A stretch of DNA of 64,000 nt from Sphingobacterium psychroaquaticum (GCF_900177625.1 NZ_FXAU01000005.1:124001-188000); one strand, 5' to 3'; shown: positions 18,303 through 26,538, counted from the first letter of the stretch. The notes: a model not told the origin generated them from the sequence alone. A program made the numbers and translations.

Positions 18303-19297
18303 TAAAAATATTGGTTGTAGATGATCTCGTTGTCAAAAGAGAGAAGATTGTTAATGTAATACTTGACAATCATGATATTCAAAAAGGTAATATTGCCGAA
18401 GCGAAATCCGTTAAAGAAGCTAGGAAAATACTGTACAAAGAGTATTTCGATCTTATGATACTAGACTTAGTATTGCCAATTGAAGAAAATGGTGAATCCC
18501 TGGCTAAAAATGGCATTAATTTTTTACATGAAACAGGAATCAATCCGTCGATTAAACCACCAATTCATATTGTCGGAATATCAGGATATCAGGAACAAAT
18601 CTTGGACTATAGTGAGGAATTTAGTAAAAAACTCTGGAACCTTATAGAATATTCAGAAGATTCCTCGAATTGGGAAGACCAACTTAAATCTATAATATTT
18701 CATCTAGTTCGAACAAGACAACAATTTATTACTGCTTCTTTTTCTACTCAATCAGATGTCATCATAAGCTATCTAGAAGAGAACAATCTCCCTAATACAT
18801 TAATAGGATTTAGATGGAATGATATTGCAGAGGGTATTTCGGAAATTGTTAATAGAGCATTATTAACACCTAGTCGATTTTCAAACGGAAATAAGGCTAA
18901 AAACATCAACGTTTCAAATTTTAAGATCACCAGTGAATATGATTTTCAAAACCTGATTCATATCGTTCTTCGACCATGGATACCTAGTACAGAAGCTGAA
19001 AATATAGCGGTAATTTTTGATGGGAATACTAAAAATGCGGACTTTTCAATTAAGGCAAATTCACTTATAATAGAAGCTAAATACATAGATAGTACAGGAA
19101 AAAAAAATGACACCTTAAAAACACTGGAAGGTCTTAAATCATTTTACAGATCAAACTCGAATGTCAAGGCATTATTGTTTTTAATTTTAGTAGAGGAAAC
19201 AGTAAATCTTGACAAGCACAAAATTGAAGAAGAATTTTCTCAGTTGAAATCCTCGCCTCCAATTGTAGTAAAAGTGTTCTTAAATACTCTGAAATAG
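18299..19297 (+). CDS. Receiver domain fused to PD-(D/E)XK nuclease-like effector (DtcC-like)
   Basis: A 332-residue two-domain protein. Residues 1-140 are a receiver (Asp8-Asp9, phospho-acceptor Asp56 in LILDLVLP, Ser in VGISGY). As in the preceding receiver the beta-5 lysine is missing: the segment reads LIEYSED and is followed by a W-x-x-Q-L helix also present in the upstream protein. Residues about 210-332 resemble the DpnII/MboI-like PD-(D/E)XK nucleases of defence loci: SEYDFQNLIHIVL, then Asp248 in NADFSIK, then Glu259-x-Lys261 in LIIEAKYI. Detocs effectors known to me are mostly nucleosidase-type enzymes that destroy ATP; a nuclease effector would act on DNA. Last gene of the operon. 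Confidence 0.72.
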   Translation: MIKILVVDDLVVKREKIVNVILDNHDIQKGNIAEAKSVKEARKILYKEYFDLMILDLVLPIEENGESLAKNGINFLHETGINPSIKPPIHIVGISGYQEQILDYSEEFSKKLWNLIEYSEDSSNWEDQLKSIIFHLVRTRQQFITASFSTQSDVIISYLEENNLPNTLIGFRWNDIAEGISEIVNRALLTPSRFSNGNKAKNINVSNFKITSEYDFQNLIHIVLRPWIPSTEAENIAVIFDGNTKNADFSIKANSLIIEAKYIDSTGKKNDTLKTLEGLKSFYRSNSNVKALLFLILVEETVNLDKHKIEEEFSQLKSSPPIVVKVFLNTLK

Positions 19298-19447
19298 TAA
19301 TTTGGTAATAAAATCAGCTTATTATTAAATTTTGAGCTTTTTTGAAGTATTAGAATCGCTTGAACTCGTTACGGCCTTCAATTGATTCAATCGCCTCAAA
19401 TCTTCCAAAAAGGAGTTCGAGTTCTGTACCAGCGGGATCACTTTCTG

Positions 19448-19485
19448 AAAAGGGCCGTTTTACAAATGCGTAAGACGGCCCTTTT
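19448..19485. terminator. Bidirectional rho-independent terminator
   Basis: Arms AAAAGGGCCGT (19448-19458) and ACGGCCCTTTT (19475-19485). The stem can continue inward with one wobble pair to a loop of six bases, and poly-T/poly-A flank it on both sides. It separates the Detocs-like operon from the convergent outer-membrane protein gene. Confidence 0.85.
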
Positions 19486-19565
19486 TTAATTTGTTGAAAG
19501 AGCAATTTTCTACCCTGCTCATTATATGACAAAGGATAATAAACCCTTTATTCCAATGGGATATT

Positions 19566-20147
19566 TTATTTTCCTAATCTAAAGCCAAGTGTAACACCAC
19601 CTACAAAAGTAAATTCATTTATACCATCATAAAAACTTACTCCGGGACCGAAGCCTACATTCATCATAAAACGCTCTCCATAGTTACGCTGTATTCCCCA
19701 CATAGCACCCAATACCAGGGAGAAATCAGGAACATATACATTGTCACTTTGCAGGATGGACGGACCGCCTGCAGCAACCACTCCGGCAATATAATTTCCG
19801 GAGTTATGTGCTACCTTTTTACCTTTTCTTAGCCTTTTGTTTAAATCGTAATAATGTCTGACTTGTACATCAAGTGCAGGACGGATAGCATAACCCCATT
19901 CCGATTCTTCATAATGGTAGTCATTAATTGTTATGGAGGAACTTCTATATAAGACGCCCCCTGCTATAGGGCCTGATAAACGTAATGTCGTTTTTTTTCC
20001 AATACTCTTTTCGTATGATACGTTGGTCAGTAAATTATAAGCAAATTGGTGCTTCTCTACTGTGGCTTCAGCTTCTGTATTTGTTTGCGCAAAAGACATG
20101 TCGGCGAAAGCGATCGCCATAAGTGTTGTAATAAAAAATTTTTTCAT
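19566..20147 (-). CDS. Predicted outer-membrane beta-barrel protein, unknown function
   Basis: A 193-residue protein with a clear signal peptide (residues 1-20, ending FADMSFA). The rest alternates hydrophobic and polar residues as in a small beta-barrel and ends in a strand with terminal Lys after GVTLGFRLG. It has repeated glycine-rich strands (GGVLYRSSSITIND, GNYIAGVVAAGG, VLGAMWGIQRNYG). I cannot name the family. It stands alone, divergent from the ECF sigma gene and convergent with the defence-like operon. Confidence 0.75.
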   Translation of the reverse strand: MKKFFITTLMAIAFADMSFAQTNTEAEATVEKHQFAYNLLTNVSYEKSIGKKTTLRLSGPIAGGVLYRSSSITINDYHYEESEWGYAIRPALDVQVRHYYDLNKRLRKGKKVAHNSGNYIAGVVAAGGPSILQSDNVYVPDFSLVLGAMWGIQRNYGERFMMNVGFGPGVSFYDGINEFTFVGGVTLGFRLGK

Positions 20148-20170
20148 TGAGGGTTAATAATTTGATGTCG

Positions 20171-20178
20171 CAAAGATA
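20171..20178 (-). promoter_or_regulatory. Candidate -7 box for the outer-membrane protein gene
   Basis: TATCTTTG on the minus strand (20178-20171) fits TAnnTTTG and lies 23 bases before the ATG at 20147. The -33 element at the expected distance is imperfect. Confidence 0.35.
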
Positions 20179-20266
20179 TAAAAATTGGCAATGCTTGAAA
20201 TAGTTCGACGCCGAAACCTCCGGTTTGTTTCTGTAAAGGGCCTACTCTCTCCATTACAAAACCTTA

Positions 20267-20297
20267 TTTGAAATTAATCTAAATAAAATTATCTTTG
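20267..20297 (+). promoter_or_regulatory. Promoter of the ECF-sigma/TonB operon
   Basis: TTTG (20267-20270), exactly 19 bases, then TATCTTTG (20290-20297): a perfect match to the Bacteroidota primary-sigma consensus TTTG-N19-TAnnTTTG. Transcription should start near 20304, just upstream of the ATG at 20325, which supports that start over the TTG at 20295. Confidence 0.75.
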
Positions 20298-20324
20298 GAT
20301 GTTTTAAAAATATCCGCAGACATT

Positions 20325-20828
20325 ATGCAAATCAATAAGAAGCAGTTTGAAACTCTTTTCCAATTATATTGGAAACGGATGTTTTTATTTACTGTGAAAA
20401 CTGTGGCGGATGAGGAGGATGCGAAGGAAATTGTGCAGGAAGTTTTTAAATCGCTCTGGGAGAGGAGCAATAATCTAGAACTGGCAGATGCGGAACGTTA
20501 TTTGTTGCGTTCTGTGAAGCTAAAATCCTTGGAATATCTTAGAAATAAAGGCAATAAAATAAGACATCACAAAGTTATACTTCATAACAAAACACCGTAT
20601 TATGAAGATAATAATTTTCAATATAAAGAGTTAAAAAATCAATTGAATACTGTTGTCGAGTCACTCCCCAATCAATGTAAAAATGTGTTTAAGATGAGCC
20701 GTGAAGAAGGTTTGACCAACAAAGAAATAGCAGGTAATTTGTTAATTACGGAGAGAGCAGTAGAATATCATATTAGCAAGGCGCTGTCTATCATTAGGTT
20801 AAGGTTGAGTGAGAGCCTAAATATATAG
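20325..20828 (+). CDS. ECF RNA polymerase sigma factor (FecI-like)
   Basis: A 167-residue group IV sigma factor. Region 2 is near the N-terminus (FQLYWKRMFLFTVKTVADEE then AKEIVQEVFKSLWER). Region 4 has the usual SLPNQCKNVF start and the HTH NKEIAGNLLITERAVEYHIS. It heads the operon that runs through the anti-sigma-like gene, a DUF4374 lipoprotein, a TonB receptor and further envelope genes, so it probably activates their transcription after a signal from the receptor. The ATG at 20325 is chosen because the promoter at 20267-20297 overlaps the longer TTG-initiated reading. Confidence 0.92.
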   Translation: MQINKKQFETLFQLYWKRMFLFTVKTVADEEDAKEIVQEVFKSLWERSNNLELADAERYLLRSVKLKSLEYLRNKGNKIRHHKVILHNKTPYYEDNNFQYKELKNQLNTVVESLPNQCKNVFKMSREEGLTNKEIAGNLLITERAVEYHISKALSIIRLRLSESLNI

Positions 20829-20885
20829 AAATCAAACTAATACTAATTTGTTTTTGTAATTTTGACTATAAACAATCTACAGCGG

Positions 20886-21488
20886 ATGAAAATCAATCCA
20901 GATATGCTCCATAAATATGCTTCGGGACAATGTTCGGAAGATGAGAAGCTATTGGTTGAAAAATGGCTTGAGAGTGATTCTTGGGATAGTATTGAAGAGC
21001 AGGAAGTGGTAGCCGAAGAGGTAGGGAAAAGTATTTGGCATGGGGTTTCGGAGCAAACAGTTGCTACGCGGAGGATAAGTTGGGCCAAGATTACAGCTGC
21101 AGCTGCGGTTCTTTTTATTCTTGGTTTTTCATTTTTACATTTCAGACAAGAAACATTGGACTCACTTTCTTTTGCCAATGAATCATTGGGTGAAACTAAG
21201 TTTTTCGTCCGCGAGAACTATGATGTTTTGTTGGGAGGAAATAGTAACGTAAAGATTGATTTGGTTAATAATAAGCTACTCTTTTCGGGAGATTTTATAC
21301 TTAAACCAAAGTGTGATTTCAAATTATTGGATGCAGATCAAAATACGTTAGTTTTTAAGGCGGGAAGAGAATATTTTGTATCTGATTCTCCTGATTTTGG
21401 AAAAATTGTAGCTTTTCAAAAAAGTGATTTAGCATTTCTGCCATCAAGTATGCAAATTAAAATTAGAGAGCAATTTCAAAGTATCTAG
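20886..21488 (+). CDS. Short FecR-like anti-sigma factor
   Basis: A 200-residue single-pass membrane protein immediately downstream of the ECF sigma gene. The cytoplasmic N-terminus (LHKYASGQCSEDEKLLVEKW) is the anti-sigma segment of Bacteroidota FecR proteins, followed by one transmembrane helix at about residues 60-78. The periplasmic part is only about 120 residues and lacks the standard FecR plus DUF4974 domains seen in the second system at 42354-43427. It may be a trimmed receptor-coupling domain. A TTG 24 bases upstream keeps the frame open; the ATG at 20886 is preferred. Confidence 0.7.
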   Translation: MKINPDMLHKYASGQCSEDEKLLVEKWLESDSWDSIEEQEVVAEEVGKSIWHGVSEQTVATRRISWAKITAAAAVLFILGFSFLHFRQETLDSLSFANESLGETKFFVRENYDVLLGGNSNVKIDLVNNKLLFSGDFILKPKCDFKLLDADQNTLVFKAGREYFVSDSPDFGKIVAFQKSDLAFLPSSMQIKIREQFQSI

Positions 21489-21497
21489 TTGTTGAGG

Positions 21498-22703
21498 ATG
21501 AGAAGAGTTGTTTTACTGTTATATTTCATTTCGATTTTTCTTTTTTCTTGTCAGCAACCTACAGAGAGAAATGTAGATCCAAACTTTGTTCTGTGCTTGT
21601 TCAATAAGGATGAAAGTCCAACGAGTTTTTTATTAGTTGAAAGTCTGGACGAAGATAAATCATCAACTGCGGTGCAAATACCGCTGTCTACCTCACGCAT
21701 TCGCGAAAGAGAATATATTCAAAAGCATGGTTTTTTTTATCGATTGTCAAATCGAAATAATGTCTTTACGAAGTATCAAATACAAGGTTCTTCGTTGGTA
21801 TTGGTCGATAGTTTGCAGTTGAATAATTCCAATTTTGAAACATTCAGCTGGATAGATGACGAACATTTGGTTGCTGTTAGCCGGGAAGATGTTCAGGAGA
21901 AAAAGAGCCAAGCACGTGTTTATCAAATCGACGTTAAATCGATGAAGATCGTCAGGCAAGACACGATCATTTTGCCCTATGCAACCGACGAGTTTTGGGC
22001 TTTGCATGTCGGTCTTGTGCATGTGGATAAAGATGATCTGTGGTTAGCCTATTCTTTTTTTAAATCCAAAGGAAAGTACGGACATACAACATCGGATACG
22101 ACATATTATGCCACATTAGATTACAGAAGTTTCCAGCTTAAAAATATTCAAAAGGAAACGCGATCTACTTATCCTGGTGGATTCAATATTATACAGTCAT
22201 ATAGTTTTGAAGATGAAAAAGGAGACTATTATTTTATGACGAATCCAGGTATAGCATTGGGAAATAATATTAAACTACCGACGGCTATTTTTAGGAAAAT
22301 GAAAGGACAATCTCTGGTCGATGAGGCTTTTATGATCGATATCTCTGCTGCTGTTGGAAATCATGCTTACGGACTTTGGTATGTTGGAGAGGGTAAAGCT
22401 ATTATTCGCAACGAACAGAAGGAACTGTATACTGATTTTTCGAATCACCATTCCGTATACCAATTTGAGTATAGATTGGTAGATTTAGCATCGGGTAAGA
22501 TTGAAAAAATTCCATTTCCCTTAGATAAAGGAACGCAAAAGGAGAATGTTTGGAGCGATAAAAAGTATATCTATGCCGCCATCGATGACGCTAATGATGA
22601 TCATCGGGTATGGAAATATAACCTTCAAACTAAAGAAGTAACGAAGGGAATTAAGCTCCCGAGTTCAACGAATTATACAGTCCGTCTGGATTACCTCAAA
22701 TAA
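21498..22703 (+). CDS. DUF4374-like lipoprotein (copy 1) of the uptake operon
   Basis: A 401-residue predicted lipoprotein with a lipobox FLFS and Cys18. The remainder looks like a beta-propeller, and the pattern matches the DUF4374 family, commonly encoded next to TonB receptors for siderophores or heme in Bacteroidota. It shares its general plan, though little identity, with copy 2 at 25297-26517. A role in holding or handing over the ligand at the outer membrane is inference. Start: ATG at 21498, nine bases after the anti-sigma stop; the longer TTG start at 21489 would abut that stop. Confidence 0.7.
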   Translation: MRRVVLLLYFISIFLFSCQQPTERNVDPNFVLCLFNKDESPTSFLLVESLDEDKSSTAVQIPLSTSRIREREYIQKHGFFYRLSNRNNVFTKYQIQGSSLVLVDSLQLNNSNFETFSWIDDEHLVAVSREDVQEKKSQARVYQIDVKSMKIVRQDTIILPYATDEFWALHVGLVHVDKDDLWLAYSFFKSKGKYGHTTSDTTYYATLDYRSFQLKNIQKETRSTYPGGFNIIQSYSFEDEKGDYYFMTNPGIALGNNIKLPTAIFRKMKGQSLVDEAFMIDISAAVGNHAYGLWYVGEGKAIIRNEQKELYTDFSNHHSVYQFEYRLVDLASGKIEKIPFPLDKGTQKENVWSDKKYIYAAIDDANDDHRVWKYNLQTKEVTKGIKLPSSTNYTVRLDYLK

Positions 22704-22801
22704 TTCTATCCCCCCTGTTTTCGTTTTTAAATTTATTCATCTGTTATTCAGGTGTTTGATGAAGGTTGTTAAATATAATTGATTATAGACCTTCGGTAAG
22801 G

Positions 22802-22834
22802 TTAAGTATATGCTACTCTCTTATGTATACTTAA
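22802..22834. promoter_or_regulatory. Inverted repeat upstream of the TonB receptor gene
   Basis: TTAAGTATA (22802-22810) and TATACTTAA (22826-22834) are perfect inverted copies separated by 15 bases, ending 11 bases before the receptor start. It could be an operator or an RNA hairpin controlling receptor translation; no poly-T follows, so it is not a standard terminator. Confidence 0.45.
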
Positions 22835-22845
22835 TCTAAATAAAA

Positions 22846-25266
22846 ATGTTGAGGTCAACATCTACTTTTATACTATTCATAATCTTTACCGTGTTTGCAC
22901 AAGGGCAGACAACCACACAGCAATCAATTTCAGGATTTATCAAAGATAATTTTGGCAAACCTATCCAAGGCGCCACCCTTATGATACAAGGGCAAAGTCA
23001 AGGCACTTCGTCAGATGTAGATGGGTATTATAAATTGGTAACAACGACACTATCAGGTCAAACTATTCTTCAAGTGACCGCCTTAGGTTATCTTTCAGAA
23101 CAGCGCTTATTAAACGGAAAGTATATTCAAGATTTCCAACTTAAGGAAGATCGTAACACGATACAGGAAGTAACAGTATCAGGAATTGCCAAAACGGAAA
23201 ATGAACGAAAAGTCGCCGAAATAAAGCGTTCAGGATTTAATGTGAGTGTCATTGATATGAACATGCATGCGAATCAAACGGCAAATATTAACCAAATATT
23301 ACGAACAGCACCAGGGGTTACATTTCGAGAAGATGGTGGCCTAGGTTCAAATTTTGTATTTCGGATCAATGGTTTGGATGCTAAAATATACATCGATGGT
23401 GTTCCGATGGATAATTTTGGATCTTCTATGTCGCTGAATAATATTCCCGTAAATCTCGTTGATCGTATTGAAATTTATAAAGGTGTTGTGCCCGCTTTCT
23501 TAGGCTCGGATGCTTTAGGCGGAGCTGTAAATATTATTACGAAGCAACGGTCACGTCATTATCTTGACTTAAGCTATAGCTATGGATCATTCAATACCCA
23601 TCAGGCCGCTTTGGTTGGTATGTATACCAATCCAAAAAATAAACTGTCGGTTCGGACGAATGCTTTTTATAATTATTCAGACAATAATTACACCATGTAT
23701 AGTGAACCCAAATATGGTGTGGTGTATGAGACGACAGTTGATAACAAATTTGTACCGATTGATAAAGTAAAAAGATTTAAAGATCGATACTACTCCGCGA
23801 TGGGGCAGATCGAGGTTGGCTTGCGAGATAAGAGTTGGGCGGATCAGTTTTTTGTCGGCCTGACATATTCCGCAAATAATAAGCAAAATCAACTTGGAGC
23901 GACTATCAGTGATGTTAATGGCGGAAACTGGAGAGAATCGAATTACCTCATGCCCACATTAAGTTATAAGAAGCAGAATTTTTTAGTGGATCGTCTTTTT
24001 GCGGATATCTACGCTAGCACGAGCTACGATGTGTCCAATATTCGCGATACCGCACGCTACAATTACAACTGGGGTGGGACGTGGATTGCCAACCAAGGTG
24101 CGAAACCGAATCTGCTGCAAGATGAAGAACAGAAGACGACAAACTGGTTGGCAAGAACAAATTTTAACTACGATTTTGATGCGGAACGTAATCACAGTTT
24201 GAACCTCAATTATAATGTTAATGCTAATAATAGAAAAACCCAAGATAGGATTTTAGATTACGACATGACGGGATTGCCGAGTCGTATGACAAGACATATC
24301 ATCGGGTTGTCGTGGCAAAATCAATGGTTTAATAAACGTTTGGTGAATAATATTGCCATCAAATATTATGGGTTGGATACCTATAAAGAAGTGGATGAGC
24401 GGAAGTATGACACCAATAATCAGCTAATAAGCGGTGCCATAGTTTCCTACGATAAATTCTTTAATTATCAAGGCTATAGCTTCGCCTCGAGGTTTCGGAT
24501 TTTTAACGATGGCGGAGTCAAGTTTTCCGCTGAGCGGGCATACAATATGCCAACCATGAATGCGCTGTATGGTGATGGTCAGAATCAATTAGCCAATTGG
24601 GAGTTGAAACCCGAACGAAGCGACAACTTAAATAGTGGGTTTTATTACAATACCTTTCTGAATGAAAATCACTTTCTAAATTTTGACTTTTCGGGTTTTT
24701 ATCGTTTGGCAAAAGACTATATCAACACCCGTATTGTTTCTGTCGATGGACAATCTAAGTTTCAGGCGTATAATATACCGGGGGTCAAGCTTTATGGGGC
24801 GGAAACGGAGATTCGCTACGGTTATAAGGATATTATTACGGCGACTGTCAATGCGAGTTATGACAAAGCGCTAGATAATGTTAAATATACAGATGATACA
24901 AACCAAGAAGTGAGCCTGACCTATGGGTACCAAATTCCGAATAGACCTTGGGTCTATGGAAACATGGATATTGGAGTTGCCCAAAATGATTGGTTTGAGA
25001 AAGGTAGCCGTACACAATTGTCGTGGACAACACATTTTACACGATGGTATTATTTGAGCGATTCGCATTTAGGCTCATTGGCCTCCAAGAACCATATTCC
25101 AAGTCAGACCGTTCATTCGCTAATTCTCAGTTATTCTTGGAGTCGAAATAAATATAATGTCTCCGGGGAGGCACGTAATCTAACCAATGAAAGAGCTTAT
25201 GATAATTTCCGTTTGCAAAAGCCCGGAAGAGCTTTTTATGTCAAACTGAGAGTGTCATTAATGTAG
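22846..25266 (+). CDS. TonB-dependent receptor, siderophore/metal-complex type
   Basis: An 806-residue outer-membrane receptor: signal peptide (1-20), a CarboxypepD-reg-like domain at about 27-105 (ISGFIKDNFGKPIQGATLMI), the plug with VFRINGLDAKIYIDGVPMDN and the signature VDRIEIYKGVVPAFLGSDAL, then a 22-strand-sized barrel ending in a C-terminal strand YVKLRVSLM. The size and short plug fit FecA-/siderophore-type receptors rather than SusC. It lies within an operon begun by an ECF sigma and short anti-sigma, so it likely signals its own induction. The exact ligand cannot be read; iron-siderophore or another metallophore is the best guess from the DUF4374, DUF4198 and PepSY partners. Confidence 0.9.
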   Translation: MLRSTSTFILFIIFTVFAQGQTTTQQSISGFIKDNFGKPIQGATLMIQGQSQGTSSDVDGYYKLVTTTLSGQTILQVTALGYLSEQRLLNGKYIQDFQLKEDRNTIQEVTVSGIAKTENERKVAEIKRSGFNVSVIDMNMHANQTANINQILRTAPGVTFREDGGLGSNFVFRINGLDAKIYIDGVPMDNFGSSMSLNNIPVNLVDRIEIYKGVVPAFLGSDALGGAVNIITKQRSRHYLDLSYSYGSFNTHQAALVGMYTNPKNKLSVRTNAFYNYSDNNYTMYSEPKYGVVYETTVDNKFVPIDKVKRFKDRYYSAMGQIEVGLRDKSWADQFFVGLTYSANNKQNQLGATISDVNGGNWRESNYLMPTLSYKKQNFLVDRLFADIYASTSYDVSNIRDTARYNYNWGGTWIANQGAKPNLLQDEEQKTTNWLARTNFNYDFDAERNHSLNLNYNVNANNRKTQDRILDYDMTGLPSRMTRHIIGLSWQNQWFNKRLVNNIAIKYYGLDTYKEVDERKYDTNNQLISGAIVSYDKFFNYQGYSFASRFRIFNDGGVKFSAERAYNMPTMNALYGDGQNQLANWELKPERSDNLNSGFYYNTFLNENHFLNFDFSGFYRLAKDYINTRIVSVDGQSKFQAYNIPGVKLYGAETEIRYGYKDIITATVNASYDKALDNVKYTDDTNQEVSLTYGYQIPNRPWVYGNMDIGVAQNDWFEKGSRTQLSWTTHFTRWYYLSDSHLGSLASKNHIPSQTVHSLILSYSWSRNKYNVSGEARNLTNERAYDNFRLQKPGRAFYVKLRVSLM

Positions 25267-25296
25267 TATTAAAACAAAACAGATAATAAAATAAAA

Positions 25297-26517
25297 ATGA
25301 AACACAATCGTATTTTAGCTTGCGGCGCACTAGCGTTAGCATTGTTAGCATCTTGTAAAGATAGTCCTGATGTGCCAGAAACTGTAGAAAAAATAAGTAC
25401 AGAATATTCTGTTTGGGTAACTTCTGCTACAGGATCGTATCTATTAACAACAGATAATTTAATGAAGGATACTTTGTTGACTCCTGTAGGAAACAAAGGG
25501 ATAGACCTTTCAGCATACCTTCCTGCAGCTTTTTATGCCGTATATGCATACAACCATGAGGGCAAATTCTATGTGTCTAATAATGGTACGCGTTTCAGCC
25601 AACTTGAGATTCAGAATAATGCAACGCTAAAAGAGACGGATAACTATGCTTTTCCTTCGAACTTCTTTTTAGGTAAAGTATTGAAAGATGTGAGTACGAA
25701 AGATGAGTTGGTGATGACCAAAACAGCGGGTACTTTCAATGAGGCTAAAAATGTACTAGAGCAGCCTATATATTTTATGAATCTTAAAGATATGACACTT
25801 AATAAAACATTAAATGTCGATATCCCATTTTTAAAGTACGCCCCGCTTAAGCCAGATAAAACACCTTATACGAATCCATATATGGTGCCTACTAGCATTA
25901 CCGTAAGAGGGAATAAGCTGTTTGTCGGACATAAATATAGAGGTACAGACGTGTCGGGTAGTATGGATATATCAGATACAACATATGTTTACGTGTGTGA
26001 TTACCCAGACTTAACGAATGGCAAAATGTTAAAGGATGCCAGAGGTGGTTTTGCTGCCGGTCACTGGGAGGTTCAGACGCTTACCTTCATGGATGATAAC
26101 AATGACTTGTACATTGTAACGAAGAATAGAATAGCTTCTACTTATGGATTAATACGTATAAAATCAGGAGAAACGGAGATTGATAAAGATTATTTCTTTG
26201 ATTTGAAAGATTACAATGTGTTTAAAAACAGTACGGCTCAAGTACAAAAATTAGGCAATGGTAAAGCCTACCTTAGCCCTTATGTTGTGGATCCTGCCAA
26301 CAAAAAAGTTATTGCGGATTTAAGAATCTTAGTCGGTGGTGGTGAGTCAAAAACTACGATGAACTTTATGGAGAATGGAAAGTTGTATGATGTGTTCAAG
26401 ACTGATGCTTCGAAGTGGTTTGTTTTTGAATATGACCCAGCTACCAATAGTGTAAAACGTGGTGCAGAGATTGATCCGGGGATTACACATGTTTATCACG
26501 TCAATAAATTAAAATAA
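25297..26517 (+). CDS. DUF4374-domain lipoprotein (copy 2)
   Basis: A 406-residue predicted lipoprotein: lipobox LLAS with Cys20, then a propeller-like body of repeating strand blocks (for example FLGKVLKDVSTKDELVMTK, AYLSPYVVDPANKKVIADL). DUF4374 proteins are recurrent partners of TonB receptors in iron uptake loci. It begins 30 bases after the receptor stop. Having one such lipoprotein before and another after the receptor gene is notable: one may be surface-exposed and the other periplasmic, but the sequence does not tell. Confidence 0.82.
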   Translation: MKHNRILACGALALALLASCKDSPDVPETVEKISTEYSVWVTSATGSYLLTTDNLMKDTLLTPVGNKGIDLSAYLPAAFYAVYAYNHEGKFYVSNNGTRFSQLEIQNNATLKETDNYAFPSNFFLGKVLKDVSTKDELVMTKTAGTFNEAKNVLEQPIYFMNLKDMTLNKTLNVDIPFLKYAPLKPDKTPYTNPYMVPTSITVRGNKLFVGHKYRGTDVSGSMDISDTTYVYVCDYPDLTNGKMLKDARGGFAAGHWEVQTLTFMDDNNDLYIVTKNRIASTYGLIRIKSGETEIDKDYFFDLKDYNVFKNSTAQVQKLGNGKAYLSPYVVDPANKKVIADLRILVGGGESKTTMNFMENGKLYDVFKTDASKWFVFEYDPATNSVKRGAEIDPGITHVYHVNKLK

Positions 26518-26538
26518 AATTTAGTGTACATAATGGCA

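Noticed and set aside
19350..19532. 60-residue minus-strand ORF after the Detocs-like operon, and a GTTCGAGTT stretch resembling a tRNA T-loop near 19421
   Set aside because: The ORF runs through the terminator hairpin at 19448-19485. The T-loop-like stretch cannot be folded into a tRNA arm or followed into an acceptor stem, so neither a gene nor an attachment site is supported, although an old att remnant cannot be excluded.
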